Below, in pieces: positions 1 through 6,267 of a stretch of 12,196 nt of DNA. Position 1 is the stretch's first letter. Every line of letters starts with the position of its first letter. This DNA comes from Sphingomonas sp. Its GTDB lineage: Bacteria > Pseudomonadota > Alphaproteobacteria > Sphingomonadales > Sphingomonadaceae. The notes below the pieces were generated by a model, which was not told the origin of the DNA, did not search any database, and saw nothing but the letters and a program-made list of their open reading frames with translations. Position numbers and translations under genes: made by a program. The stretch lies in NCBI GenBank assembly GCA_030824725.1, contig JAPJRE010000093.1, positions 1 to 12,196 on the forward strand, given 5' to 3'.

Positions 1-32
1 ACCGCTTCAGGACATCCTGAGGCGGTTTTTTT
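1..32 (+). terminator. Rho-independent terminator of an upstream gene outside the window
   Basis: The arms ACCGCTTCAGGA (1-12) and TCCTGAGGCGGT (15-26) pair along their whole length with one T-G wobble, and seven T residues (26-32) follow at once. The innermost pairs cannot close over two bases, so the real loop is about four or more bases. Stem plus T-run is the classical intrinsic terminator layout for plus-strand transcription. The gene it serves lies left of the window. It should shield the insertion-sequence remnants downstream from read-through. Confidence 0.85.
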
Positions 33-165
33 ATGCCTGTTTTCCGTGGCTTATCCCCGCGTCGCGTCGTCTCAGCGGGCCTCTATGGACCCCATGGAAC
101 GCCGGGACGTCGATTTGCTTTTTGTCGAACCCGACGCGGCCCGCCCATGTGCGGACCTGTTGTGG
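33..165. other. Short stretch with no recognisable gene
   Basis: Open frames exist here on the plus strand, but none gives a protein that I recognise, has a convincing ribosome binding site, or ends before running into the insertion-sequence remnants. The stretch is probably leader or flank of the IS66-type remnant that starts at 198, or old intergenic DNA behind the terminator. Confidence 0.4.
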
Positions 166-190
166 CCTCCTTCTGGAGTCCAGAAGGAGG
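166..190 (+). promoter_or_regulatory. 25-bp perfect palindrome that includes the Shine-Dalgarno of the IS66-type orfA
   Basis: CCTCCTTCTGGA (166-177) is the exact reverse complement of TCCAGAAGGAGG (179-190), with a single G at 178. In RNA the arms would form a hairpin of about 11 bp with a tiny loop. The right arm ends in AGGAGG (185-190), seven bases before the ATG at 198, which is ideal spacing for a ribosome binding site. A transcript entering from upstream would therefore have its ribosome binding site locked in the stem, while one starting inside the palindrome would not. Sequestering hairpins that block expression from impinging transcription are established for IS10 and IS50; applying that idea here is inference. 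Confidence 0.55.
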
Positions 191-197
191 TCAGGAG

Positions 198-290
198 ATG
201 GGGCGAATCGAGGGCATCACTCGAACGGAGCGGCGGCGGATCTACAGCGATGCGGAGAAGGCGGCTGTAGCCGCGGAAGCGGCTGCGCCG
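198..290 (+). pseudogene. 5' fragment of an IS66-family orfA (TnpA-like accessory protein)
   Basis: The first 31 codons begin MGRIEGITRTERRR and continue IYSDAEKAAVAAEAAAP. This resembles the start of IS66-family OrfA/TnpA proteins: a short lead, a basic ERRRR-type stretch, then W/YS-x-E/D-x-K and an AEAxAP segment before the helix-turn-helix. Similarity ends abruptly at residue 31 (position 290), after which the frame reads nonsense (QSCPSTSCNF). At that point IS256-like terminal sequence begins, so the gene appears broken by insertion. An excellent AGGAGG lies seven bases before the ATG. The helix-turn-helix, the second and third IS66 genes and the far end of the element are not in the window. 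The family call is from memory of the protein pattern. Confidence 0.55.
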
Positions 291-322
291 CAGTCGTGCC
301 CGTCAACGTCGTGTAATTTCAG

Positions 323-366
323 GGGGGCCCCTGGCCGCATGGATGGGGGCCCCTGGCCGCATGGAT
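323..366. repeat. Perfect 22-bp tandem duplication
   Basis: The unit beginning GGGGGCCCCTGG and ending CCGCATGGAT occurs at 323-344 and again at 345-366 with no mismatch or spacer. The second copy abuts the stop codon (366-368) of the transposase fragment. The unit lies between the transposase and the presumed element end. It most likely arose by slippage or a small local duplication and has no obvious function. Confidence 0.9.
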
Positions 367-704
367 CAGGCGGCCTTGGGTGTACTCTGTAGCGGAGGCA
401 CATCCTCGATTTGCAGTGTGGCGAGAGCAGCCATGCCCTCGACCGGCATGTAGCGGTTCTGGAGCTGGTACTCGTCGTTCTGCTTGAGGAGCACGGCGCC
501 GGTCAGGCGGGTGATGCTGTCCTCGTTGGGGAAGATGCCGACGACGTCGGCGCGTCGCTTCACCTCCTTGTTCCTCCTTTTCAATGGGTGGGTGGAGTGC
601 AGCTTCGTGCGATGCTGTTCGGGGAAGGTCATGTAGGCGAGCAGGTCGTGCTCGGCAACGCTATCGATCCGTCCCCGTTGGAAGGCTGGTGCGCGGGCGT
701 CCGC
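366..704 (-). pseudogene. C-terminal fragment of an IS256-family (mutator-type) transposase
   Basis: The readable fragment is about 110 residues. It contains the family's most recognisable C-terminal stretch: LLAYMTFPEQHRTKLHST, then KRRADVVGIFPNEDSI, then LTGAVLLKQNDEYQLQNRYM. In intact relatives this reads close to LAYMxFPxQHRxKLHSTNPLERLNKEVKRR. Here the PLERLN part is PLKRRN, so conserved positions have drifted, a sign of decay. Only the end of the DDE transposase domain is present; the first two acidic catalytic residues and the N-terminal part are gone. The reading frame ends at a TGA (368-366). Upstream of residue ADARAPAF similarity becomes unclear, so the 704 boundary is approximate. 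Confidence 0.8.
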
Positions 705-783
705 AAACTCCCCTGTGATCGCCCCGCTTCGACGACATCCATCCTCCCTGCAGCCCCGCGCGCTTTCCCGTCGGTGCGGACGG

Positions 784-1944
784 TCAGAAGGCGTGTTCGA
801 TGACGCGGCAGACGCGTTCGACATCCGTGTCGGTCATGTCGACATAATAGGGGAGGCCCAAGGTTTCCCTGGCAAGCATCTCCGTTACCGGAAGCGGCAG
901 GCGCGGTACCCCGGCAAACGCGGTCTGGAGATGAACGCCGGTTCCCCACCAGGCGCGGCTGCTGATGCCGACGGCGTCGAGCCGTGACATCAGCCGCTGC
1001 TGGTCCGCTCCGAAAAACCGCGCGACGCAGACGCTGCCGCACCATTCGCTTCCGAAGCCAGCCTGAAACGCAATCTGCTGCCGTCGGCCCAAGCGTTCGC
1101 GATAGGCCTCTGCTACCGCTCGGAAGCCCTCCAGATCGCTGGAATAGGCGTCCATTGCCGCCAGACCCACGGCCGCGTGATACTCGCTCATCTTCGCATT
1201 GGTTCCGACCGCACGGGCGTCGCGTGTGCCGTAGAAGCCGAAGTTGCTGCGCTGCTTGATGTCGGTGATGGTGTCCGTCCGGCGGCAGACGACATAGCCG
1301 CCTTCACCGGCGCCGAGGATCTTCGTGGCATGAAGACTGACGACGGCGGGGGAGGTGCCGACGCGCACCGCGTCATGGCCGGCGGCCGCGTCGATGACCA
1401 CCGGGACGCCGGTATCCTCGGTGAAGCGATCCCAGGCGCCGGTGTCCATCGGCGCACCGAAGGGCGCCACGGGCATCACCGCAGCGACGGAGCCGTCGAT
1501 CCGCGCCAGGGCGTCGCGCGCGATCTCGGGGGTCAGTGCCCAGGATCCTTCGTCCACATCGACCAGAAACGGCGTCAGGCCGGCGCTGCTGACGGCATGT
1601 GCCGTCGCGACGAAGGTCCAGGAAGGAATGAGGCAGTAGCCCTTGGCGTTGCCGACGACCGCCTGCAAGGCGAGCGTTAGGCCCGCGGTGCCATTGGCCA
1701 CCGTGACGATGCAGTCCGGGCCCACGCCCAGCCGCTGTGCGAGCCGGGTTTCGAGTTCCGTGACGAGCGGACCGAAATTCGAATAGCTCCGCCGATCGTC
1801 GATCCGCTGCAGATAGGGCAGCAGGGCTTCGGCGCGGGGCATGCGGGGACGCAGGACCGGAACTTCATCGGTGGAGACCACGGAAAGCATCGCTCTGCTT
1901 CCGGTCGCTTTCCGCTGTACCGCGGTATTTGTCTGAATGCGCAT
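784..1944 (-). CDS. DegT/DnrJ/EryC1/StrS-family PLP-dependent aminotransferase
   Basis: This 386-residue protein has the layout of the sugar and aminocyclitol aminotransferases. NGTAGL (84-89) fits the phosphate-binding region, W109 in SWTFVATAHAV the ring-stacking position, D185 in VVIDAAAGHDA the aspartate that pairs with the PLP nitrogen, and K208 in HATKILGAGEGG the Schiff-base lysine. GTNAKMSEYHAAVGL (247-261) is the family's dimer-side motif. Such enzymes move an amino group, usually from glutamate, onto a keto sugar bound to a nucleotide or onto a keto-inositol. A Gfo/Idh dehydrogenase six genes upstream in the same run could supply the ketone, as WbpB does for WbpE. The ATG at 1944 is chosen; ATG 1890 is possible because family similarity starts near VPVLRP, and a TTG at 2058 looks too far upstream. 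It is the last gene of the run. Confidence 0.9.
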   Translation of the reverse strand: MRIQTNTAVQRKATGSRAMLSVVSTDEVPVLRPRMPRAEALLPYLQRIDDRRSYSNFGPLVTELETRLAQRLGVGPDCIVTVANGTAGLTLALQAVVGNAKGYCLIPSWTFVATAHAVSSAGLTPFLVDVDEGSWALTPEIARDALARIDGSVAAVMPVAPFGAPMDTGAWDRFTEDTGVPVVIDAAAGHDAVRVGTSPAVVSLHATKILGAGEGGYVVCRRTDTITDIKQRSNFGFYGTRDARAVGTNAKMSEYHAAVGLAAMDAYSSDLEGFRAVAEAYRERLGRRQQIAFQAGFGSEWCGSVCVARFFGADQQRLMSRLDAVGISSRAWWGTGVHLQTAFAGVPRLPLPVTEMLARETLGLPYYVDMTDTDVERVCRVIEHAF

Positions 1945-1992
1945 CGGGCCGCTTTCGGATGGATGGTATCTTACCCTTATAGGTCGGTGGCT

Positions 1993-2006
1993 GTTTCCCG
2001 GGAAAC
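1993..2006. promoter_or_regulatory. 14-bp perfect palindrome upstream of the aminotransferase gene
   Basis: GTTTCCCGGGAAAC is its own reverse complement. It lies in the 138-bp gap between the desaturase stop (2083) and the aminotransferase start (1944), the only sizeable gap within the six-gene run. About ten bases nearer the gene, on the minus strand, is TATAAG (1981-1976), a fair -10 candidate, so the palindrome would sit about where a -35 element or an operator belongs. No good -35 hexamer is visible. The site may therefore be an operator, part of a small hairpin, or chance. Confidence 0.35.
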
Positions 2007-2082
2007 GCCTGCAGGGATAAGGACCGGATTTCGCGAAGATCGAAGCTGTATCGCGCAAATCGTTCGCGACACTACGAAGCGG

Positions 2083-3078
2083 CTATCGCCCGCGCCGGAG
2101 CCCGGGCGTCTTCCCGGCGGTGAAGAAGCCCTCCCGCGCCAGCAGCTTCACGCCGCTCCAATATCCATGCTCGATATGGCGATGCGCGTCCTGGCGCTTG
2201 AAGGCCTCGTGCACCGCCCGCAGATTGTAATGCGGGATTGCGGGGAATTGATGGTGCTCCAGGTGGTAGTGCATGTTCGCGTAGAAAAAGCCGGTGACCG
2301 GATCCAGAACCACCGTGCGCGTCGAGGCTTCATACTGCCCGCGGATCTCGTCTGCGGACAGGTTGAAGTGCTGTAGGGCCGCCAGCGTCCGGTTGGGGAA
2401 GGTGAGGCAGAAGGGCGCCAGGCAGATCGCGGCGGCGAGATAGGGTCCGCTGAGCACGAGGCTGACCACCAGGATCAGCGCCTGGCCGGCAAGCACGGCG
2501 CGGGCCCCGTTCTTCAACTGAACCGCCTCGCGCGATCCCGGCGCGAACAGCGTGGCAAACCGGCCCTTGGGAATCGTGCCCGTCGCGTTCAGCGTCAGCA
2601 CACGGACACGCCGCCAGATCGCGGCGACATCCACGGTCAGCAGCGCCAGCGTACCCAGCCAGGAGAGGCGCTCCTGCGGCGAGGCCTCGAGGTCGTTGGC
2701 GCCCAGCGGGGTGCGGTGGTGTTGCGGATGCGTCACCTCGAAATAGCCGTAGTTGCTCCAGGTCAGGATGGAGAATGCCCGGAACAGCAACACGTTGGGC
2801 AACCGCGCAGTGAAGACCGAACGGTGGAACAGCTCATGGCCGATGCCCGCCCAGCCTAGGAAGGACCAGGTGAGGAAATGCGGAATCAGAAGGAGCAATG
2901 CCGCCCAGACATGGCCGTGCGCGAAAAGCAGCGTCCCCGCCGCCAGCAAGGAAGCATGGAACGCCACGCGGACCGTGATCAGCAACGCGGCAAGAAGATC
3001 GCGCTTCTGGGACCAGCGCCGATAGGCTTCCCGATCCAGAAGCCTGAGCCCGCGCGCCTCGCCTTCGATTCCTGCCAT
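2083..3078 (-). CDS. Membrane-bound fatty-acid desaturase
   Basis: A 331-residue integral membrane protein with the three histidine clusters that bind the di-iron centre of acyl desaturases and hydroxylases: H81ELFH85, H117PQHH121 and HYHLEHH (270-276, with FPAIPHYNL following), plus an extra QH at 236-237 before the last box. Hydrophobic segments lie at roughly 28-52, 57-76, 142-155 and 195-228, so the histidine clusters face the cytoplasm in the usual way. The family inserts double bonds or hydroxyls into acyl chains using oxygen and electrons from a partner reductase or ferredoxin; none is seen here. Its ATG overlaps the stop of the preceding methyltransferase gene as TGATG, which points to translational coupling. 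A lipid-modifying enzyme within an amino-sugar-like operon suggests that an acyl chain belongs to the product. Carotenoid or sphingolipid hydroxylation are alternatives. Confidence 0.88.
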   Translation of the reverse strand: MAGIEGEARGLRLLDREAYRRWSQKRDLLAALLITVRVAFHASLLAAGTLLFAHGHVWAALLLLIPHFLTWSFLGWAGIGHELFHRSVFTARLPNVLLFRAFSILTWSNYGYFEVTHPQHHRTPLGANDLEASPQERLSWLGTLALLTVDVAAIWRRVRVLTLNATGTIPKGRFATLFAPGSREAVQLKNGARAVLAGQALILVVSLVLSGPYLAAAICLAPFCLTFPNRTLAALQHFNLSADEIRGQYEASTRTVVLDPVTGFFYANMHYHLEHHQFPAIPHYNLRAVHEAFKRQDAHRHIEHGYWSGVKLLAREGFFTAGKTPGLRRGR

Positions 3079-3908
3079 CAGGCCATGTCCCGGTGGGGGC
3101 CGTCGACGCCGATGCCTAGGAACCTCTGTCGGATGTCGCCGACGAGCAGCACCGCCATCATCGTGTGCTGGATGTGGATCACCAGTTCGTCCTTCGCGAG
3201 CCCTTGGACAAAGGTGGTTACGTCGCCGTGAATGGTCGATCTGAAATCGTGCCAGAGGATCACCCCGCTGTCGCCGATCATCTTTCGGGCGTTGGCGGTG
3301 TCGATCGCCACGGTCTCCAGATCATGGCCGCCATCGACGAAGACGAGATCGACCGCGCCGACCAGGCCGTGCGCAGCGGGATCGAACGTATGGCTGTCCT
3401 GCTGGAGCAGCGTCACCCGGGATTTGTCCGCATCGGACAGCCCGCCGAGATAGCGGGGGGCGGACGCACTCTGGACGGCGCGCAGATAGTCATCGTTGAT
3501 GTTGCCGTCGCGCCGCAGGTCGGCATCGGCATAGGAGTCGACGGCTTCCCCGGACGCATGGCTGTCCCCGAGGTCGAGCGAGTATACCGCACATTCCTCG
3601 TTCGAGTTCTCGACCAGCAGCGAAGTAGAGTAGCCGAGGAAGGTCCCGAACTCGAAGATCTTCCGCGGCTGGATCAGCTTGACGATCGAAATCAGCGCGG
3701 CGGCCTCCAGCAAGGTCACGCTGCCGAGCCCGCTGGACGGCACGTTGATCTTCATGGGTACGGGGCCTGCCTTCTCGGCCTCGATCTTCAGGAAGAGGAC
3801 CTTCGGCTTGATCGCCACGACGCCAGCCCGGTTCGTCTCGCAGTGATCGTACAAGCCGGCCGGGTCGCCGATCGGTGCAGGGTCGAGTGCAGATTGCTGA
3901 ACGGGCAT
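3078..3908 (-). CDS. Class I SAM-dependent methyltransferase (Methyltransf_24 / CmcI-like)
   Basis: The 276-residue protein has a Rossmann methyltransferase core: motif I E86FGTFLGYST with the SAM-binding acidic and glycine residues, the acidic end of strand 2 at SLDLGD (110-115), VDLVFVDGGHD (186-196) and GVILWHDF (215-222). The DGGH and WHDF pair is typical of metal-assisted O-methyltransferases of the CmcI and rhamnosyl O-methyltransferase type. The substrate is unknown; a sugar or other hydroxyl in the cluster product is likely. ATG 3908 is chosen because the protein from there has normal length. The same frame is open far upstream through the FkbM gene, but only as its antiparallel-register shadow. 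The ribosome binding site is weak (GGAA). It sits 65 bp after the FkbM stop and overlaps the desaturase start by one base. Confidence 0.85.
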   Translation of the reverse strand: MPVQQSALDPAPIGDPAGLYDHCETNRAGVVAIKPKVLFLKIEAEKAGPVPMKINVPSSGLGSVTLLEAAALISIVKLIQPRKIFEFGTFLGYSTSLLVENSNEECAVYSLDLGDSHASGEAVDSYADADLRRDGNINDDYLRAVQSASAPRYLGGLSDADKSRVTLLQQDSHTFDPAAHGLVGAVDLVFVDGGHDLETVAIDTANARKMIGDSGVILWHDFRSTIHGDVTTFVQGLAKDELVIHIQHTMMAVLLVGDIRQRFLGIGVDGPHRDMA

Positions 3909-3973
3909 GAGAAATTCCGATTGTCGACGAGGAGGGAAAAGCGCCTGAGCAGGGTGTCGCCGCGGTTGCGTGG

Positions 3974-5065
3974 TTAGAGGAAGAACATCACGGTCTCCGA
4001 CCAGCCCTGCGTGTAATGCCGAAGGTAAACCCGGTAGTCGGGATGTAGCGAGCGAACATATCGCCAGATATCGCGGAAGTCGCTCGCGCGGTGGTACACG
4101 GCAATGGCCAGCTTGGGCCGATCCTGGCGGATGTGCCGCTCGCACCCGGCGAGTGCCTTTATTTCGCAGCCTTCGAGATCCATCTTGATGAAGCTGACCG
4201 GATCGGGGATGGCTAGGTCCAGAGTCGTCATCTCCACCAGTTCGCGGCCGCCGCTGGTAACGGCGGAGGCGGACCCCGCCTCGCTGTCGAACGCGATCTG
4301 CCCCGCCGCGTCCGAAAGCGCCTTGGCGTGGAACACGATGTCGCGGTGGCCGGCGAGGCGAGCTTTTGCCGCGCGGAGGTTGCGGTCCGAAGGCTCGAAC
4401 AGGTGCACCTGGCGATAATCGGGGCACCGGCGGCAGAATTCCTCGGTCGTATCGCCATCGAAGCCGCCGGCATCGACGAACACTTCCGATCGCAGGTCGA
4501 GAAACGGCTCGAAATATTGCTCGTGGGTGCGCACGGCATAGCGGCGCATGAAGGCCGCATTGGCGGTCAGCCGGTAGCGCAGCACATCGGCCAGCGTCTG
4601 GCGCGACGCTTCGTCCGCGAGCGTATCGAAGAGGTCGGCCCATTCGGATGCGAACTGGTCCCAGTCGTCGCGTTGCGCACGAACCACCTCGGCATGGGCG
4701 ATCGCGCCGCCCGATGCGTGCGCGAGCTCCTGGATGGAGACGACCGAATGCACCCCGGCATCCGCGAGCCGCTGCTCGACCGCCACCGGACTGATCGAGG
4801 TCGAGCAGTTGATGACGGCGGCATCGGGCGGCAATTGCGCCATCCCGACCGCCGCAAGCCCGTTCCAGACGGCACCGGCCGGCGCGAAATCGTCGACGAT
4901 GCCATCCAAGCGCAAGCGGCCGATCAGCCCGAGTGCCTCGGCATTTCGGCCGATCACGTAGCAGGGACGATCCTGCGCGGACAGAAGATCGCGGGCCAGC
5001 TGCTGGTTGGCGGCCGGCGCGGCGATCGCCGAGTCCAGCATGGCGCTGAAATCCTGTTTCGTCAT
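3974..5065 (-). CDS. FkbM-family methyltransferase with an N-terminal Rossmann-like domain
   Basis: The C-terminal half of this 363-residue protein is a clear FkbM-type SAM methyltransferase: motif I VFVDAGGFDGDTTEEF (195-210), acidic strand-2 end HLFEPS (221-226), the family signature FIKMDLEGCEIKAL (292-305), and a C-terminal HYTQGWSETVMFF. FkbM enzymes O-methylate polyketides, sugars and glycolipids. The first 180 residues form a separate domain with a Rossmann-like start, CYVIGRNAEALGLIG (35-49), then VDDF and a pattern seen in other FkbM fusions, possibly binding a nucleotide or the sugar-nucleotide substrate. Its ATG overlaps the stop of the ATP-grasp gene in an ATGA tetramer, so translation is probably coupled. 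The methyl acceptor is not known. Confidence 0.88.
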   Translation of the reverse strand: MTKQDFSAMLDSAIAAPAANQQLARDLLSAQDRPCYVIGRNAEALGLIGRLRLDGIVDDFAPAGAVWNGLAAVGMAQLPPDAAVINCSTSISPVAVEQRLADAGVHSVVSIQELAHASGGAIAHAEVVRAQRDDWDQFASEWADLFDTLADEASRQTLADVLRYRLTANAAFMRRYAVRTHEQYFEPFLDLRSEVFVDAGGFDGDTTEEFCRRCPDYRQVHLFEPSDRNLRAAKARLAGHRDIVFHAKALSDAAGQIAFDSEAGSASAVTSGGRELVEMTTLDLAIPDPVSFIKMDLEGCEIKALAGCERHIRQDRPKLAIAVYHRASDFRDIWRYVRSLHPDYRVYLRHYTQGWSETVMFFL

Positions 5066-6231
5066 GATCTCGTCTTTCGATCCTGGCCAAGTACCGAGTA
5101 TAGTTCGCCGCCCAGCGTGGCGCGCATCAGCGTGTCGAGCGCCCCCGCATCCGCTGCCCGCGCAAACAGGATGCCGATCCGGCCGAACGGGCTGGCTGCG
5201 ATGCGATCGCCGGCAAGTGCAAGCGAGACGAACATCTCGATATCGATGGGGCGGTGGAATTGGAGGCCCCCGAAGACCTGCGGCGCGCGCAGCGCGATCG
5301 TGTGCCGCAGGATCGGGCGGTACGACTGGGCATGGCCGTCGAACCCTTCGCCAAGAAAGGGGCGGGCATAGTTTTCGGCATAGTTGAAGCCGGTCGAGCT
5401 TGCTATCAGCTGGCTATACAGGTCTCCCGGGCATCGCCGGGTGATCTCGATGACCCAGAAGCGGTCGCGATCGACGATGAACTGGGTGTGGATCAGACCT
5501 GAGGTCAGCTGCAGGTCCTGTGCGATCTTCTCGACCGACGCCCGAACCTTGGCCGCAAGCACCGGATCGAACGCCGGAACGACATAGCTGGTATCCACAG
5601 CGAAGGGCGTGATCGAGCCATGTTCTTCGACGAAGAAATCGGTGAGGATGCCATCGGCGCCGAGGAAGGCGGAATGGCTGTACAGCTGCCCCTCGACGAA
5701 TTCCTCGATCAGGCAGGTGCCGCTTCGTGAGAATGCCTTCGCCAGTTCCATCGCCGCAGCAAGCTCCGCTCCGGATGGTGCCGTCAGGGCGGTGACGCCA
5801 CGGCCGCTATAGGCGTCTGCGGGCTTGACGATCACCGGACCGGCGGCCAGCGCATCGGCTTCGGCGATCTGGCGAGGGGCGGGGATCCCCGCGGCTTGCG
5901 CGTATCGGCGGAAATCCTGCTTGTTGCCGAGGATGCGGACGGTTTCGTTCGGGTCGATGCCGGGGAAGGGACGCTTGGCGCTGATCGCGGCACAGGTCTC
6001 GTAGGAGAGATCGTTGCAACCGGGGATGAGGAAGTCCGCACCCACTCGCTCCACCAGCGCCGTCACCGCCTCTACGTTCGAATAGTCGAGCTTGATGTAC
6101 TTGTCGGCGGACTTGGCAAGCGCGTTGTCCGGTTTGTCCCCAACGACGTGCACGTCATGACCGGCATCAACGAGATACCGGTAGATCGGCACGGACGCCG
6201 CATTGGTGTCGAGGAGAATGGCGACCGCCAT
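5062..6231 (-). CDS. ATP-grasp superfamily carboxylate-amine ligase
   Basis: The 389-residue protein has the three-part ATP-grasp layout. Residues 1-100 form a Rossmann-like pre-ATP domain (MAVAILLDTN, VHVVGDKPDN, ADFLIPGCND). GPVIVKPADAYSGRGV (131-146) carries the ATP-binding lysine K136 and the mobile glycine loop. LIEEFVEGQLYSHS (174-187) supplies the adenine and ribose contacts. FWVIEITRRCPGD (258-270) carries metal- and phosphate-binding residues including E262. Enzymes of this type activate a carboxylate as acyl phosphate and join it to an amine, making amides or peptide-like bonds. In this operon it could couple an amino acid or acid to the amine made by the aminotransferase. A GAAAGG 11 bases before the ATG is an adequate ribosome binding site. 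It lies 36 bp after the dehydrogenase stop. Confidence 0.88.
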   Translation of the reverse strand: MAVAILLDTNAASVPIYRYLVDAGHDVHVVGDKPDNALAKSADKYIKLDYSNVEAVTALVERVGADFLIPGCNDLSYETCAAISAKRPFPGIDPNETVRILGNKQDFRRYAQAAGIPAPRQIAEADALAAGPVIVKPADAYSGRGVTALTAPSGAELAAAMELAKAFSRSGTCLIEEFVEGQLYSHSAFLGADGILTDFFVEEHGSITPFAVDTSYVVPAFDPVLAAKVRASVEKIAQDLQLTSGLIHTQFIVDRDRFWVIEITRRCPGDLYSQLIASSTGFNYAENYARPFLGEGFDGHAQSYRPILRHTIALRAPQVFGGLQFHRPIDIEMFVSLALAGDRIAASPFGRIGILFARAADAGALDTLMRATLGGELYSVLGQDRKTRS

Positions 6232-6267
6232 GATATATTCAGCCTTTCACGGAGTTTCGCGGCACCA

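Larger units (their letters stand above)
291..705 (-). mobile_element. Remnant of an IS256-family insertion sequence (3' part only)
   Basis: This stretch holds the C-terminal part of a mutator-type (IS256) transposase on the minus strand, ending at 366. It is followed outward by about 75 bp that includes, read on the minus strand, AAATTACACGACGTTGACGG (bases 318-299). That block resembles the terminal inverted repeats of alphaproteobacterial IS256 elements as I remember them. The inferred element end near 291 coincides with the point where the IS66-type orfA frame is lost. The other end, with the N-terminal and catalytic parts of the transposase, is missing; similarity fades near 705, shortly before the aminotransferase stop codon at 784. 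The element cannot be active. The exact left end and any target duplication cannot be fixed from this window. Confidence 0.6.

Noticed and set aside
768..783. Hairpin CCGTC/GACGG just after the aminotransferase stop
   Set aside because: Only five pairs and no T-run on the minus strand; not a convincing terminator.
1945..2058. N-terminal extension of the aminotransferase to a TTG at 2058
   Set aside because: The added 38 residues have no family similarity and would run through the palindrome and the candidate promoter.
3909..5090. Upstream extension of the class I methyltransferase to a 670-residue protein
   Set aside because: The added part is an out-of-frame reading of the FkbM gene, rich in R, G and P; the real protein starts at 3908.
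4328..5371. Long plus-strand frame antisense to the FkbM and ATP-grasp genes
   Set aside because: Spans two well-supported genes on the other strand and shows no domain.
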